Under the pieces are notes generated by a model. It had not been told where the DNA came from. It saw nothing but the letters and a program-made list of their open reading frames with translations, and made no database searches. Positions 11,686 through 23,207 of a stretch of 64,000 nucleotides of DNA are shown in pieces. The stretch comes from Strigamia acuminata. Lineage: Eukaryota > Arthropoda > Chilopoda > Geophilomorpha > Linotaeniidae. Position numbers and translations under genes: made by a program. Location of the stretch: contig OX442320.1 in NCBI GenBank assembly GCA_949358305.1, positions 7,518,259-7,582,258 of the forward strand, read 5' to 3'. Numbering within the stretch: the first letter of the stretch is position 1; the number at the start of each line of letters is the position of its first letter.

Positions 11686-12480
11686 GGTCGCCATCTTGGG
11701 TTTTTATGAAAAAAAAATAAAGAATTCGACCAAACAAATGCCAAAAATTTCTCCATTCTTGAAGAAAAAGTAACAATTTTCTGAAAGCAAATAGAAATTT
11801 GTTTGGAACTAGAAGTTCTGAACCAGATCAAAATGGTCTGATTCCACAAAAACATGACTTTTGTGCTTTAAAAAAGCACGAAATCGTGTCTGTAGAACTT
11901 CGAAATTTCCAAACCAGAGATATGACACATGGTTTCAAGCATAGCCTGAATCAGCGTCGTTTGTTTGTTCAGAGAAACATATTGTTGAATCCCCTGCTTG
12001 AAAAAATCGAAAGACGTTAAGTCTGAATCAATCGTAATCGACTTGGATGACTGTATGTAATAACTGTTTGCTTGCGAATTCTGCGTGGTATTGAATGTAT
12101 CAAACAGCAGAATCGTAGCAAATGAAAAATAGACAAGGTGGATTGAGATCAAGTCATTGGGATAAAATCTCCAGATCTTTTCAAGGAATTAGAAATTTGA
12201 AATTCCTGTTTTCCTTCATGTTTCAAAATCTCCTCCTGTTTTTCTATTGTTTTCAGGCCGCCATCTTGGATTTTTATGAAAAAAATAAAGATTTTGACCG
12301 TTTAATGACTAAATTTCCACATTTCTGCAGAAAAAACAACATTTTGAAAAGCAATAGTGACCTTTGTTTGGAACTAGAAGTTCTGAACCAGATCAAAATG
12401 GTCTGATTCCATGAAAACATGACTTTTGTGCTAATAAAAGCACGAAATCATGTCCATAGAACTTCGAATCTTTTCAAACA
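11550..12480. repeat. Internal duplication, period about 565 bp
   Basis: GGAACTAGAAGTTCTGAACC occurs at 11805 and 12370 with about 95 bp of high similarity after it, and a GCCATCTTGG/ATTTTTATGA block precedes each copy (near 11690 and 12260). The duplicated DNA lies inside the LTR element and has no intact gene. A poly-T run of about 34 bp lies at 11650-11685. Confidence 0.8.
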
Positions 12481-12649
12481 AAGTTTTTTATCGTCGCAAG
12501 CAACAATAAAAGCTAACCGCACAAGTGCGTAGTCAAAAATTGATTCTTGTCGCACAGCAACGTTAATCAAAGGAAGAAAGACAAGAAAAAAGAAAAAAAG
12601 GAATAAATAAAATACTGGGTGGTTTTTTATATAAGAAAAAAAACACACT

Positions 12650-14276
12650 CAAAAAATTACTATTTCTTTAGCAGAAGATGCAGATGTGCACGGGGATGTT
12701 GTTAATCTCTCCTTCTGCCCCAAGAGATCAGCGCAACTGCGCCCGCTCGTACCTTTTACGGAAACCTTCACCTCAGTTTGCACGAGGCTGCCTTCTCGAC
12801 AGAAACGTGCCCACACTGGGATGTCTGCACATCTCAATGAAGTGGTGTTTTTTGTGGAACAATCAGATGCACTTAAAAAGTGAGGAAGGCAATGCACCTC
12901 CTGTTCCTAGTTGCTTTGGGTCCCACCCTTCAGCTGCCATCTCGAAGCCATATCACCCTCCATTTGGTGCTGTATACCGCCCGGTCATGCGGATTACATG
13001 TATCATACCGTCAGGAAAACCTAATAATCCTAAAGTGACCATGCATCCTACTGTCAGGTGTGGTGTCCCAAAGAACCATGAAAATCATAGATAGGGAAAT
13101 AAAAAATTGAAGAGAAAGAGAAAAAACAGAAAGATGTTTTAAATAATAAACTCCCAAGAGTGTCAAGATTGCCTAAAACTGTGGTTCAAGCACAGTCCTC
13201 GCACAAACTGAAACAACTTCTGGAAATCAAAAAGGTGAATATAATTCAGGAAAATAAAGTTACAGGCTGGATTCCCAGTCTTTTTTCAAAGCTGGTAGCC
13301 ACCTGAACGCACAGATATCGTTCCTACGCCCTAACGAACTCTCTGCACCATTTGAGCACTTCACCATCGGTATCCCCGTACCTCCGGCAGCTCGCCCCGC
13401 TATCCGGGTCCCAATCTCCACAGCTCTCGGGTTGTAATTATCAACTTGCAGCTGTTTCTGACCAGTACACGGGACAGGGTAGGATTATGATCGAATGTGA
13501 ACCTGGTATCGAGCACTTCGAGCACCCACGGACGATTTACAGCTGATAAATCGCCACAGCAACTTTTCTGCCAGTTATCCTAATGCTTGCTAGCACCTCG
13601 CTGCTATTAAGATCAAATTTTTAATAAACCCCATTCATTGCAAGTGAATGTTTCCATAGGCCAACTTCCCTGTAATAGCAACCTGGTTTGACGCCGACTA
13701 AAAGTCCGTACAAAAAAATTGGTGTCACCCAAAGCTCAGTTCACATCGACTCCTCGCCCGGCCCATAATGGAACTGGGTATTGCAGCGTGGCAATTGGAT
13801 TATGCCAGTCTTTCCCCCGTGGGATTTTGGTTTGCTGGTGGCCGCCAGCGCGCCTCCTCCTCGAATCGGGTTCAAACCGCTGCAGACTGTTCCACTATTT
13901 TACTTGGGCTACGCACCAAGAAATAGAAAATAATAAGAAGGTTTGGAATTTTATTCCTCTCCCAACCACTCAGTTTTTTAGGCTGAGCTAGAAAAGAATA
14001 GAAGACCGTTGGACAGTGTGGCCAATGTAAGTCCCTGCTTGCCATTACCCAGGCAAGCTGGACATGCACAGCCACAAATTTTGTCAAGTTAGGGTCCAAA
14101 ATCAGCGATTTGCGGCCGTTTTCGCCTGCTGATTCCCTATCACAACCATGTTCAAGAAATTTCCCCCTCTGTTGAAAAGAAAAGCTCTTTTTCTAAACAA
14201 TACTGTGTATAACACAATCAGTGAATAGAAAAAAAATTTCGCGAGAGAGTTCAACAATCCTGGACGGGCCCACAAT
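12650..14276. other. 5' interior of the retrotransposon, no gene recognised
   Basis: This part lies just inside the 5' LTR in the direction of transcription. Base composition is more balanced than around it and only short frames occur on both strands. A GGGTTCAAACC string at 13868-13878 resembles a pol III B box, but no A box is placed correctly. It may be leader sequence plus older insertions. Confidence 0.3.
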
Positions 14277-14899
14277 TGTGAGTGTTTGGACGGACGCCAC
14301 GTGGTCGGGGGAGAGCCACGGGACGCTGGACACAACACACACGATAAAATACACTTCCGAAATACACAAGAGACACAAGTTTAGTTTAAGGTAAGCTTTA
14401 TTATGTCTAGGGGTATGATGTGGTGTCTCTACAGTGCATTTCCCAATGCGATGGCTGAGAAACAGCCATCCCTAACAAGACCGCGTGGCACGGCGGCCAT
14501 TGGCCGAATGACACGCGTGGTCTGAATACTGTTCGGCCGCGTCGTCGCTACGTTCACGGAGAACGTAGGACAGGCGCGGGGAACACGGACTATCAAGTCC
14601 CGGCGGGCGACAGAGTCGCCACGCCAATCGGATTCGTCATGATTGCCAGTGTGGAAGAGCGATCGTAGAAGCGACCGTTCGCCACGCTGGTTGCAAGAGA
14701 ACTCTCTGGGCCTTCTGCGGGGCCGACCACTTCCGGAAGGGCACTTCCGGTTCCCAATTGGCGGAGCCAACGACCATCAGCTCCACCTGGCGCGGGGGAC
14801 CGCGTCAGGTGCGCGCGAGAAACACACGAGGTGCGCGAGAGCCGTGGAAGCGCCGTGTGTTGCAGGTAAGTGAACGGACTGATCGGGCAGCCGGTCACA
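14277..14899 (-). repeat. 5' LTR of the retrotransposon
   Basis: Second copy of the 623-bp repeat; I saw no difference from 7683-8305 on reading both. Frames inside it appear twice in the window for that reason and are not genes. Confidence 0.93.
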
Positions 14900-15181
14900 T
14901 CTTTTCCTCCATTTTCCCTTTCTCTTTTCCTCCATTTTCCCTTTCTCTTTTCCTCCATTTTCCCTTTCTCTTTTCCTCCATTTTCCCTTTCTCTTTTCCT
15001 CCATTTTCCCTTTCTCTTTTCCTCCATTTTCCCTTTCTCTTTTCCTCCATTTTCCCTTTCTCTTTTCCTCCATTTTCCCTTTCTCTTTTCCTCCATTTTC
15101 CCTTTCTCTTTTCCTCCATTTTCCCTTTCTCTTTTCCTCCATTTTCCCTTTCTCTTTTCCTCCATTTTCCCTTTCTTTCTC
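14900..15181. repeat. 23-bp minisatellite, right part (about 12 copies)
   Basis: The 23-mer starts at 14906 and every 23 bp up to 15159. Long ORFs in several frames on both strands across this array are produced by the repeat and are not genes. Confidence 0.95.
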
Positions 15182-15390
15182 TTTTCAAAATATCTTCAGC
15201 CTGAATTGTTCCTCTATATATAAGCAGCTAAGTCTTTTTTGAAAAATTCGCGATGTAGGTGGAAGATTGGAAATAATTGTTTTTATAAGAAATAAAGAAT
15301 GCTATTAAAATACTTTATTCAATGAATTAATTTACATGATCTGTTTACAAAATGAATTATTGGACTTAGTGTAAAAACAACACTTGGAAA

Positions 15391-15515
15391 ATATTTTACA
15401 CAATGCAAAAGGGGACTTAGATATTTTACACAATGCAAAAGGGGACTTAGATATGAAATGATGCAATATAAAAATATACATGAAATGATGCAATATAAAA
15501 ATATACATGAAATGA
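15391..15515. repeat. Short tandem duplications
   Basis: A 30-bp unit (AGATATTTTACACAATGCAA AAGGGGACTT) is present twice, and a unit of about 29 bp (ATGAAATGATGCAATATAAA plus AATATAC) is present two to three times directly after it. Confidence 0.85.
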
Positions 15516-15612
15516 TAAAACAAAAAAATCACTATCGCAGTACAGCACAATCCTATTCCAAGTCGTCGTTGTCCCGTTTCGATCTTCGTATTCCTAAAAT
15601 GAAAAAATAATT

Positions 15613-16195
15613 TTAAAAAGCGTTAATAACGGGCGGACTCGCGAAAGAAAAGCGTTAATAACGGGCGGACTCGCGAAAGAAAAGCGTTAATAACGGGCGG
15701 ACTCGCGAAAGAAAAGCGTTAATAACGGGCGGACTCGCGAAAGAAAAGCGTTAATAACGGGCGGACTCGCGAAAGAAAAGCGTTAATAACGGGCGGACTC
15801 GCGAAAGAAAAGCGTTAATAACGGGCGGACTCGCGAAAGAAAAGCGTTAATAACGGGCGGACTCGCGAAAGAAAAGCGTTAATAACGGGCGGACTCGCGA
15901 AAGAAAAGCGTTAATAACGGGCGGACTCGCGAAAGAAAAGCGTTAATAACGGGCGGACTCGCGAAAGAAAAGCGTTAATAACGGGCGGACTCGCGAAAGA
16001 AAAGCGTTAATAACGGGCGGACTCGCGAAAGAAAAGCGTTAATAACGGGCGGACTCGCGAAAGAAAAGCGTTAATAACGGGCGGACTCGCGAAAGAAAAG
16101 CGTTAATAACGGGCGGACTCGCGAAAGACAAGCGTTAATAACGGGCGGACTCGCGAAAGAAAAGCGTTAATAATGGGCAGACTAAAAAACACAGC
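15613..16195. repeat. 32-bp minisatellite, about 17 units
   Basis: The core CGTTAATAACGGGCGGACTC recurs every 32 bp from 15621 to 16133, almost without change; one copy has GACAAG for GAAAAG, and an 18th copy at 16165 is diverged (AATGGGCAGAC). Related single copies with ATGGCGGA lie at 16680-16790. There are no unique spacers, so it is not a CRISPR array. Confidence 0.97.
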
Positions 16196-19110
16196 ATTAT
16201 TAATGGAGGGCTCGATAAAGAAAAGCAATATTCGAAAAGTTCTAACTAACATTTCATGCATAAGCATAAGCCTAAATGTTAAATTCATTCACATAAACGA
16301 AATAAAACTTCCTAATAAAAGACTGACTAGAAACTAAAACTAGAATTAACAAGAAAAATTAAGAAAAGTTTTAAAAGAACTTACTGTGATGCGACTGCTT
16401 CCGTGGTCGAATGACGAATGAAACATTCACCGCATGAAGCCAAGCTGTCCTAATTTGCATACTTAAACGGTGGCGCCACTTACAAAACATTTACATAAGG
16501 CAAAAATGACACTTTTAACTACCAAGGCGAAAAGAACACAATAAATAAAATAAATGCAGTAACCAAAAAAGCATACCGACAATTAACTAAAAAGAAATAA
16601 AAAATTTGAGAAACCACTTACTCGTGAAGTCGTTGTCAGTTTCAATTTTTCGTCTTCGTATTCCTAAAGTGAAAAAGGAATTTAAAAAAGCATTTATAAT
16701 GGCGGATTCGCGACAGAATGGAGGACTGGAAAAACACAGCAGCAACAATGGCGGACTCGACAAAGAAAAGCAACAATGGCGGACTAACTGAAAACTAAAA
16801 TGGCGAATAAAAAAATAAAAAATAAAATAAACTCGACCGTTGTTAGATGACATCAGTTGTCACGTGTCACCCAATTTACATATGAGATGATGTAACGTGA
16901 CATGTGACACCACCATTCACAATCCTATTGGCGTAGCTTATCACGTGTCCCAGCAATGGAAGCAAGTGATTCATTTGCACCTAGGAGCTGAAGCGAGTTG
17001 ATAGCTGATAACTTCTTACCTGAAAGAAAAGTATCAAACATAAATTTATACTAAATAGTACACACTTAATGCAGGCACTTTTTATTCTATTTTAATTTTC
17101 TTTAGGCACATTTCCAACACAACTGGCCAGGACAAAAACTAGCAAAGGTAAGTACATTTAATTTTTTTATGCAGGCTCTACTTTATATTAAAACAATTTT
17201 TTTTTCTCTTTAGAATACGCGGACGAATAGCGACGTAAAGAAGCGAATAAAACCACGAGACAAGTAATATTGCACTTTAAAAATTAAAATTGTAATGTGT
17301 AACTCAAATTTCGGAAACAAAATTAAAAATTTTAAACGCTAAACACAAACTTACAAAATGTTTCTTTAAAAAAACAACATTCTTACGTAAAGTAAAATGC
17401 GCCGCAAATTTTTTCATAAAAAAAGACACCCAATAAAGCTTTTCCCCAGGTTTAAGCTGAAAAAGGACAGCTATCACTCATGACCCGGAAAACCCAGTTA
17501 AGCCACAGTGCCTGCATGTTTGAAGGGCCAGGACCTAGGGGCCCAATCCTAGGCCCTGGAAAATAATTGTACCTTTAGTCTTCCTGATGTCTTCACTGGC
17601 GTCCTCGTCTTTCCTGTCTGAAGTTGTCCCTAAATCTAAAACAATAAAAATATAAAACAAATTAACAAATAAATGAAACCTAGCTGGTCAATGCACAAAC
17701 AAAAATATCAGCGAATACACGAAATTATCATAAAAATACAAGAAATAAAAATAAAATGAAATTCAAATAATTTAGTATAAAATGCAAAAGAAAAGCTTCG
17801 TGTGCTATGGATGTGTTCAGTGTTCTTCACCTCATATTGCGGGCTCACGACGTCTTCTTGTTCATATATTACGCAAATAAAATGGCGGCTTTCTTTGACG
17901 TTGGATAAACTAAGAAAAATGAGAAAAAATATCGACTAGATAAATAACAAAATTTCTTGAAAATAAAATAAATTGCACTGGTATAATTAATGTGTAAATA
18001 ATGGCAACAAAAGGCCGTGAAAAACTAAAGGAAACTCGCGAGAAATATTGAATTAAAACTAGGACTAAATAGTGCGTAGTGCACGATAAAACTAAAACGA
18101 TTAAATTAATAGTTTACAAAAGGTATTAAATAAACTGATAAGCAATACACGCGTCACAAAAATAGAATAAATAAATTATATACTATTTAATTAAATTCAC
18201 TTACTAAAAAGATGAGACAATGGCGAGGAATGACAAACAATGGCGGCGAGAAACGAGAGGCAATATTTGCGAGGAACGACAAACAATGGCGGCGAAAAGA
18301 AGCCTCACAAAGTTAATTCAGCTGCGTGAAAGTCATTCAAAATATATATTAAAGAATTAATTAACTTAAATTAAAGTAACTCAAAACTTACTCGAGATTA
18401 AGCGCCAGTTGCTGCACTTGTTGTTTATAGAATCTTGAATACATAATTAGCACAAACGCTAACAAAACCCTACCATGAAAAACAACTCAAATTCGAACAT
18501 TTCCCACGCATAATTAATGAGCAATTTAAGGCAATTTCTCTGCAATTTCTTCTTCTCGGTCGAATTTTCAGTTTGAATATTTAATGAGCGTGGGCTACGT
18601 GAAGTGACGAACTTGCCGCCTGGTGCCAAAAAGCGGTAACTATACTAACGACGCTTTTGTTTTTGTTTTTTTTATTTGTATATAATAACTTAATTCATCA
18701 TTGTGAACATTTTTTTATTGTATTTCTGTGAAAACACACTTTAAACACTAAGAAATAAATTCGTTTTGAATAGCTCGATATATTTGATTAAAAATACTAG
18801 CGCCCTCTCGTGCTATTCGTACAAACCTAGAAAGTTTTGACGAAAATCCCGTTTTCTCGCATGTAAATTCCATAATAATCTTCATATAGATAGCAGCTTT
18901 GTCGCACTTGTCAGGGAGGGAGGATTATTTTCGACCTGGATTCTTAAAGGGAAATGGCCTTCCTTTCAACTGGAATTATATTCGACTGGGAATCTTCTTC
19001 TATTTTCCCTTTTCCTTCTCTTCTCCTATTTTCCCCACTTAGCAATGTGTAAAACTAAAACCCCCTCGATATTTTTCAAAAAAGAGCAAATATTCCTCAG
19101 CATTTTTTGC
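16196..19110. other. Repeat-rich intergenic DNA with exon-like pieces on the minus strand
   Basis: No conserved protein is recognisable. On the minus strand there are several well-formed splice borders: an acceptor TTCACTTTAG|GAATACGAAG near 16667 with donor GA|GTAAGT near 16622; an exon-like piece near 16405-16452; one near 17572-17637 (LGTTSDRKDEDASEDIRKTK in one frame) and one starting near 17022. Frames do not join convincingly, so a spliced non-coding RNA or a decayed gene is possible. The string ATGGCGG is frequent here. Confidence 0.3.
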
Positions 19111-19119
19111 AAAATTGCT

Positions 19120-19500
19120 CAGTGTCAATTCGCTGGCACAGCACCATTCACAGTCCATAGGGTAAATAAACCTCGAATCTAACGAATTTCCAAGTTTCAG
19201 ACCGATCTGATCGGCCAGTTTTGAGATATCGGTGTTTTTAGGCCAGCAGACTATTCGAAAATGTGTAAATGTGTCACCGACAAATAAATATTCGCTGGCA
19301 CAGCACCATTCACAGTCCATAGGGTAAATAAACCTCGAATCTAACGAATTTCCAAGTTTCAGACCGATCTGATCGGCCAGTTTCGAGATATCGCCGTTTT
19401 TCGGCCAGCAGACTATTCGAAAAATGCTTTAAGTGTAAGTTTCAAATCAATCCAATAATTCGTTTGGGAAATAATATTGTATTTATTTATTACAAGGAAT
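19120..19500. repeat. Left inverted arm with two 162-bp units
   Basis: Two direct copies of a 162-bp unit (markers GCTGGCACAGCACCATTCAC and GACCGATCTGATCGGCCAGT) followed by ATGCTTTAAGTGTAAGTTTC, which reappears inverted at 24385-24405. Confidence 0.9.
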
Positions 19501-19634
19501 TTATTTTTGTTTTATTATTTTATTAAAAATACATGATGAATTCAATTATTTAAGGAGAAAAACTGTGTTTCCATCAGCTGGTTGCTAGAAAGTTGTGTTT
19601 TAAGTTTTGTTTTGTTTGGTTTGGTTTGGTGATG

Positions 19635-22600
19635 TCATTTCCTTTTAATTATTATGCCATAATTAATTTGATAATTGTCTGGTATTTCATTGTGTGCAAA
19701 AATTGTCAGTTCTTTTTCCATGCCATCATATAAAAACCACTCTTCTCCTATTCTAACAATGCAAACAAAATGACCAATTCCTCCAGATTGTCTAAATGTT
19801 ACTGCTAATATTTCATACCTATCGTTACCTACTTTAAATTTAGTTGGTATGTCTTTGAGTTTTTCTGTTTTAATACCATAGTAAAATATTAAAACAGGGC
19901 ATGATCGTATGAATTGTTTGGTACATTTGGAAGTGCCTACGCAATTAGATATTTTGCAAGGCTCATCATAATCTCTAATCCACATTAAATTTGTTGTGCG
20001 TTGAGAATACAAAAGTATCCCATGATCTTGTGATATTTGAATGTGTGAATTATCAATAAAACATATTTTTTTAAGCTCTCTTACCTGAAATGCTTTTTCA
20101 TAAAAATCAACAAAACATTCTCCTTCAGAACCAAAGCAGTTTATAATACCATTATTTGGGATTGTATGATTTAATATGTTAGTTATCCAGAGCAGTCTAG
20201 CTTGATCAAATTCTTTATTTGATAATAACTGATTCATTTGTAGTATTACTACTGCTGCATTGTTATTTGATGATGAAAAAAATGTTTTTACGTCAACATC
20301 AATATTTATTGCAAAGTTTACAACTGATATTAATCCATCCATTGAACATGTGTTGGTTAGTTCAATTTTTTTATTGCCCACAGTAAGAGAGCCAGACCAA
20401 GGAATTGGAATGAAAATATCTGTACCTAAAGTTGGATGCATATTCAATTTAGATTGTGCAGAATAATATTTTGACTTTGTGCTTTTTGGTTTTTTCCAAA
20501 CTTCTTGGCACAAATCCCAATCTTCTGCATTAGCTTTTTTTCTGCACTTAGAATTGGTCAGTTTTTTTACATCCATTTCACAAGCAAACTTCTTAATTCG
20601 GCCTTTAATGTACTCTCTTGCCTTTTGAACAAAACGGCCTGGTTTCAAATGCAATTTTTGTTGCAATTCATCCTCCTTAATCATTTTGAACCAGTTTTCT
20701 ACAGAATTATTTGTATCTCTAGTTACACCATCAAGCATTGCTCCACTCCAGAATGGATAGTATGGAAAGTACTGATTTAAATATAAATTTTTCACTTCAA
20801 CATTATATAAGTCATTTAGTTTTGTTGAAATTTGAGCGGAGTTAACAATAGATGCCACTTCTTCCGATAACTGTTTAAAACGTTTGTAAAAATAAGAGGA
20901 TGCCTTTATTGTTGTTATATTTTTGTGTCCAATTTCACCAATTACCTCAAAATCTTCTAGAAACTTAAAAAGTTCTGACTGAATATTTGATTCTTTCAAT
21001 ACTAAAGACATAAGATTTTGGAAATGTTCTTTCATGACTGCACTCTGTGTTTCAGATTGTAATACAATCATCATAGATTTACTAGCACTTATTGCTGCTT
21101 TTAAGCAAGTTGTATTTTGCAAGAAGGCAAAACAATGCATATAAAATTCTTTACATTTTTTGCTAAGTCCAAACTTGCTTAGTGATTTACCAAATTTATT
21201 AATTGCATGAGCTGCACAAATGTGAATAATAATAATGTCATCATTCTTTGGACTCTTGTCAGTTAAATAATTCCAGCAGTATTCTAAATATTCTTCTGCT
21301 TTTTTCCGGTTAAAAGTTTTTAGAACACTCTGAATTAGTGCCCAACTGAAATCCGTTTCAACTCTTGTGAATGGTAATCTCTGGTTTCCTCCAATTAATT
21401 TGCAATGATATTGCAATTTGGCCAAGAATAATGAAATAGTTATAACAGTGTGATCACTAGACAACATCCCAATAATTTCAACTGGGGCACTTTTCTCATT
21501 AGGATGTTTAACTACTACTGAGTAGTAGTACACCTTTTTATCAATGTCTGGTAACTTTGCTATGATTGAACCAGTTGCATCAAAATATAAAACAGTTTTC
21601 TTTGATTGATGTTTATTTAAATTCAAGAGAAGACGTATTTGTTCATCAAAAAATAAGATAGTTCTAAAAGGAGTAAATGATAACTCTTGTATATAATTAT
21701 TCCAATTTTCTAGATTTGTATATTTCTTTCGAAGTAGTCTTAAGTCTTGAAAGAAATCAGAATCTAAATCTTGACTTTGTGTTCTTTCACTGCGGATTTT
21801 CTGAAACACTAGGTGCATTCCAAAACTCCCGTTTCAGCCGTTTCAGCCGTGTCGTGTTAGCGATTATGACGTCACATCCGGAAAAATTCCGTGTCTGTGG
21901 CGCTAAAACGGCTGAAACGAGAACGTGTATTAAAACACGTGTTAGTAGACACGATTTTAGTGTTAGGGCTGCCGTCGTTCGATTTTCATCCTTGTTTGTA
22001 CGAGATGGTAAGAAAAAGTTTTATAAACATGTTTTTGGAAATATATACTGGTATTTATTTATTTGTTATAAAATATTCGAAGTTTTAAAAAACTTAATTT
22101 ATTTTCGTCAACACGTGTTATTGTTAAAAAAAATCGATGGCGCTAGGATTTTGGCGCGATTGTTGAAAACCTAGCCATTTTCCGTGCACAAATAAATTAG
22201 ATTAGTCAGAATTCGAATATTTTATAACTTGATTTTGTGAACAGATAAATATTTCCAAAAGTGATGTTACTAAGGTAATACAAATTTTTATTCATTTTTT
22301 TGTTTAGAATGTCACCAATTGCTAAAACAAGGACAAAAAAAAATTTCGTTTTGACGTTCCTAAACAGGCCTGAAACGACCATAAAACGAAACGGAACAAA
22401 AACGCCTAAAACGCCTAACACTGAGTTTTGGAATGCACCTACTGCAAGGTTTTTTATTGTTGTTGTATTCCCTGCAATAATTGTACCTATTTCAGTTTGA
22501 GAAAACTTACTAACATGATAAGCACTAGGGTATACGTTCTCTAATATATCAGCTGTGGTCTTTCTTTTTGTTCCTTTTAAAGGCCTGGAATGAACATCTT

Positions 22601-23207
22601 CTTTATCATGAAAATATTCTCCAGATGATAATACTTTTACAATAACATCATCATTAAGAGAAGGCTTTGCTTCAACTATAAATTTCAAATGAAAACAGTT
22701 CTTATGTTGACAGTGGGCTTTAGCACTTAAGTAATACCCATTTTTCTTTCTAGACTCTTCTTTTTGAATGCGATGCCAGTCAAAAATAGGAATGCAGTTT
22801 TTGTTTTGTTCAAAAAATTTTTCGGAAAAGAATTCAGTCCACTCTTTTTGTAACTTCATGGGCTTTTCTTTAAGTGGAGCTATCTTACTCCACTCTTCAC
22901 TACTGAATTTGATATCAAAATTGGAAGGTGGAATAGTTCCATCTACTTGTTCTACATATTTTAATGTTGATATTTTTGGAATTTCATTTTCCCCAGTGTT
23001 TATATTTTCAACATTTAAGGAGTCATTTACTATTATAGGTTCAGTACAATGTGAAACATCAGAAAAATTATAATCTTCATTTTGTGTAGCATTTATGCTT
23101 AAATCAATCTCATTTTGAATTATCAAGTAGTGATCAGTTTTATTTGAACTAAATGTCAAAAGTGCTTTAATCATATTCATTAATAGCAAATAAGCGCGCG
23201 CGCGCAA
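19635..23207 (-). pseudogene. Transposase with C-terminal USP-like protease domain, split by a nested insertion
   Basis: The frame runs from ATG 23207 to 22440 and, after the nested element 21812-22439, from 21809 to 19635; without the insert it would be about 980 residues in one frame. N-terminal part: a probable WRKY-GCM1/FLYWCH-type zinc finger (AHCQHKNCFHLKF ... EYFHDKEDVHSRPL). Middle: MULE-like DDE core, with YFDATGS (near 21580), VETDFSWALI (near 21355), HICAAHA (near 21215) and NNSVENWFKMIK (near 20700). C-terminal 250 residues: NTCSMDGLI (near 20345) resembles the USP Cys box; a cysteine cluster CKISNCVGTSKC (near 19950); and RYEILAVTFRQSGGIGHF plus W-x-LYDG (19735-19830) resembles the USP His box. 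The family assignment is by pattern only. As it stands the gene is broken by the insert. Confidence 0.65.
21812..22439. mobile_element. 628-bp TA-flanked foldback element nested in the transposase
   Basis: Ends are inverted repeats GGTGCATTCCAAAACTC (17 bp exact); TA lies on both sides (21810-21811 and 22440-22441). Weaker inverted similarity continues inward, for example TTTTGGAAATAT...TATAAAATATTCGAA near 22030-22080 against its complement near 22213-22260, so most of the element can fold back. It has no convincing ORF. A TA duplication suggests a Tc1/mariner-type helper, but the ends do not match a family I can name. Confidence 0.88.

Larger units (their letters stand above)
7683..14899 (-). 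mobile_element. LTR retrotransposon (Ty3/gypsy-like), defective, minus-strand coding
   Basis: Two 623-bp direct repeats (7683-8305 and 14277-14899) begin TGTGA and end TCACA and look identical. The whole 7217-bp element is flanked by the 4-bp target duplication TCTT (7679-7682 and 14900-14903). On the minus strand a purine tract (AGGGGGGGAGA) lies directly before the 3' LTR (7683-8305), as expected for the plus-strand primer. Internal remnants in minus order are a gag-like zinc knuckle, a short RT/RNase H-like piece and an integrase C-terminus; the bulk of pol is missing. Identical LTRs mean recent insertion, so a partner element must have supplied the enzymes. The stretch just inside the 5' LTR starts ATTGTGGGCCCG; the tRNA primer was not identified. 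Confidence 0.92.

Noticed and set aside
11588-11776. Short ORFs over the poly-T run near 11650-11685
   Set aside because: They are mostly homopolymer phenylalanine or lysine and lie in non-coding element DNA.
13865-13880. tRNA or tRNA-derived SINE suggested by a B-box-like string GGTTCAAACC
   Set aside because: No A box at the right distance, no cloverleaf and no A-rich tail.
14593-15204. Long ORFs on both strands over the 23-bp array
   Set aside because: The frames are translations of a minisatellite (repeating EKRKGKWRK or FPPFSLSLF); the unit length is not a multiple of three, which opens all frames.
15613-16195. CRISPR-like array
   Set aside because: Units are contiguous 32-mers with no unique spacers, in an animal genome.
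22206-22436. C-terminal 77 residues of the 333-residue ORF upstream of the transposase
   Set aside because: These residues are translation of the nested 628-bp insert, not part of the transposase.
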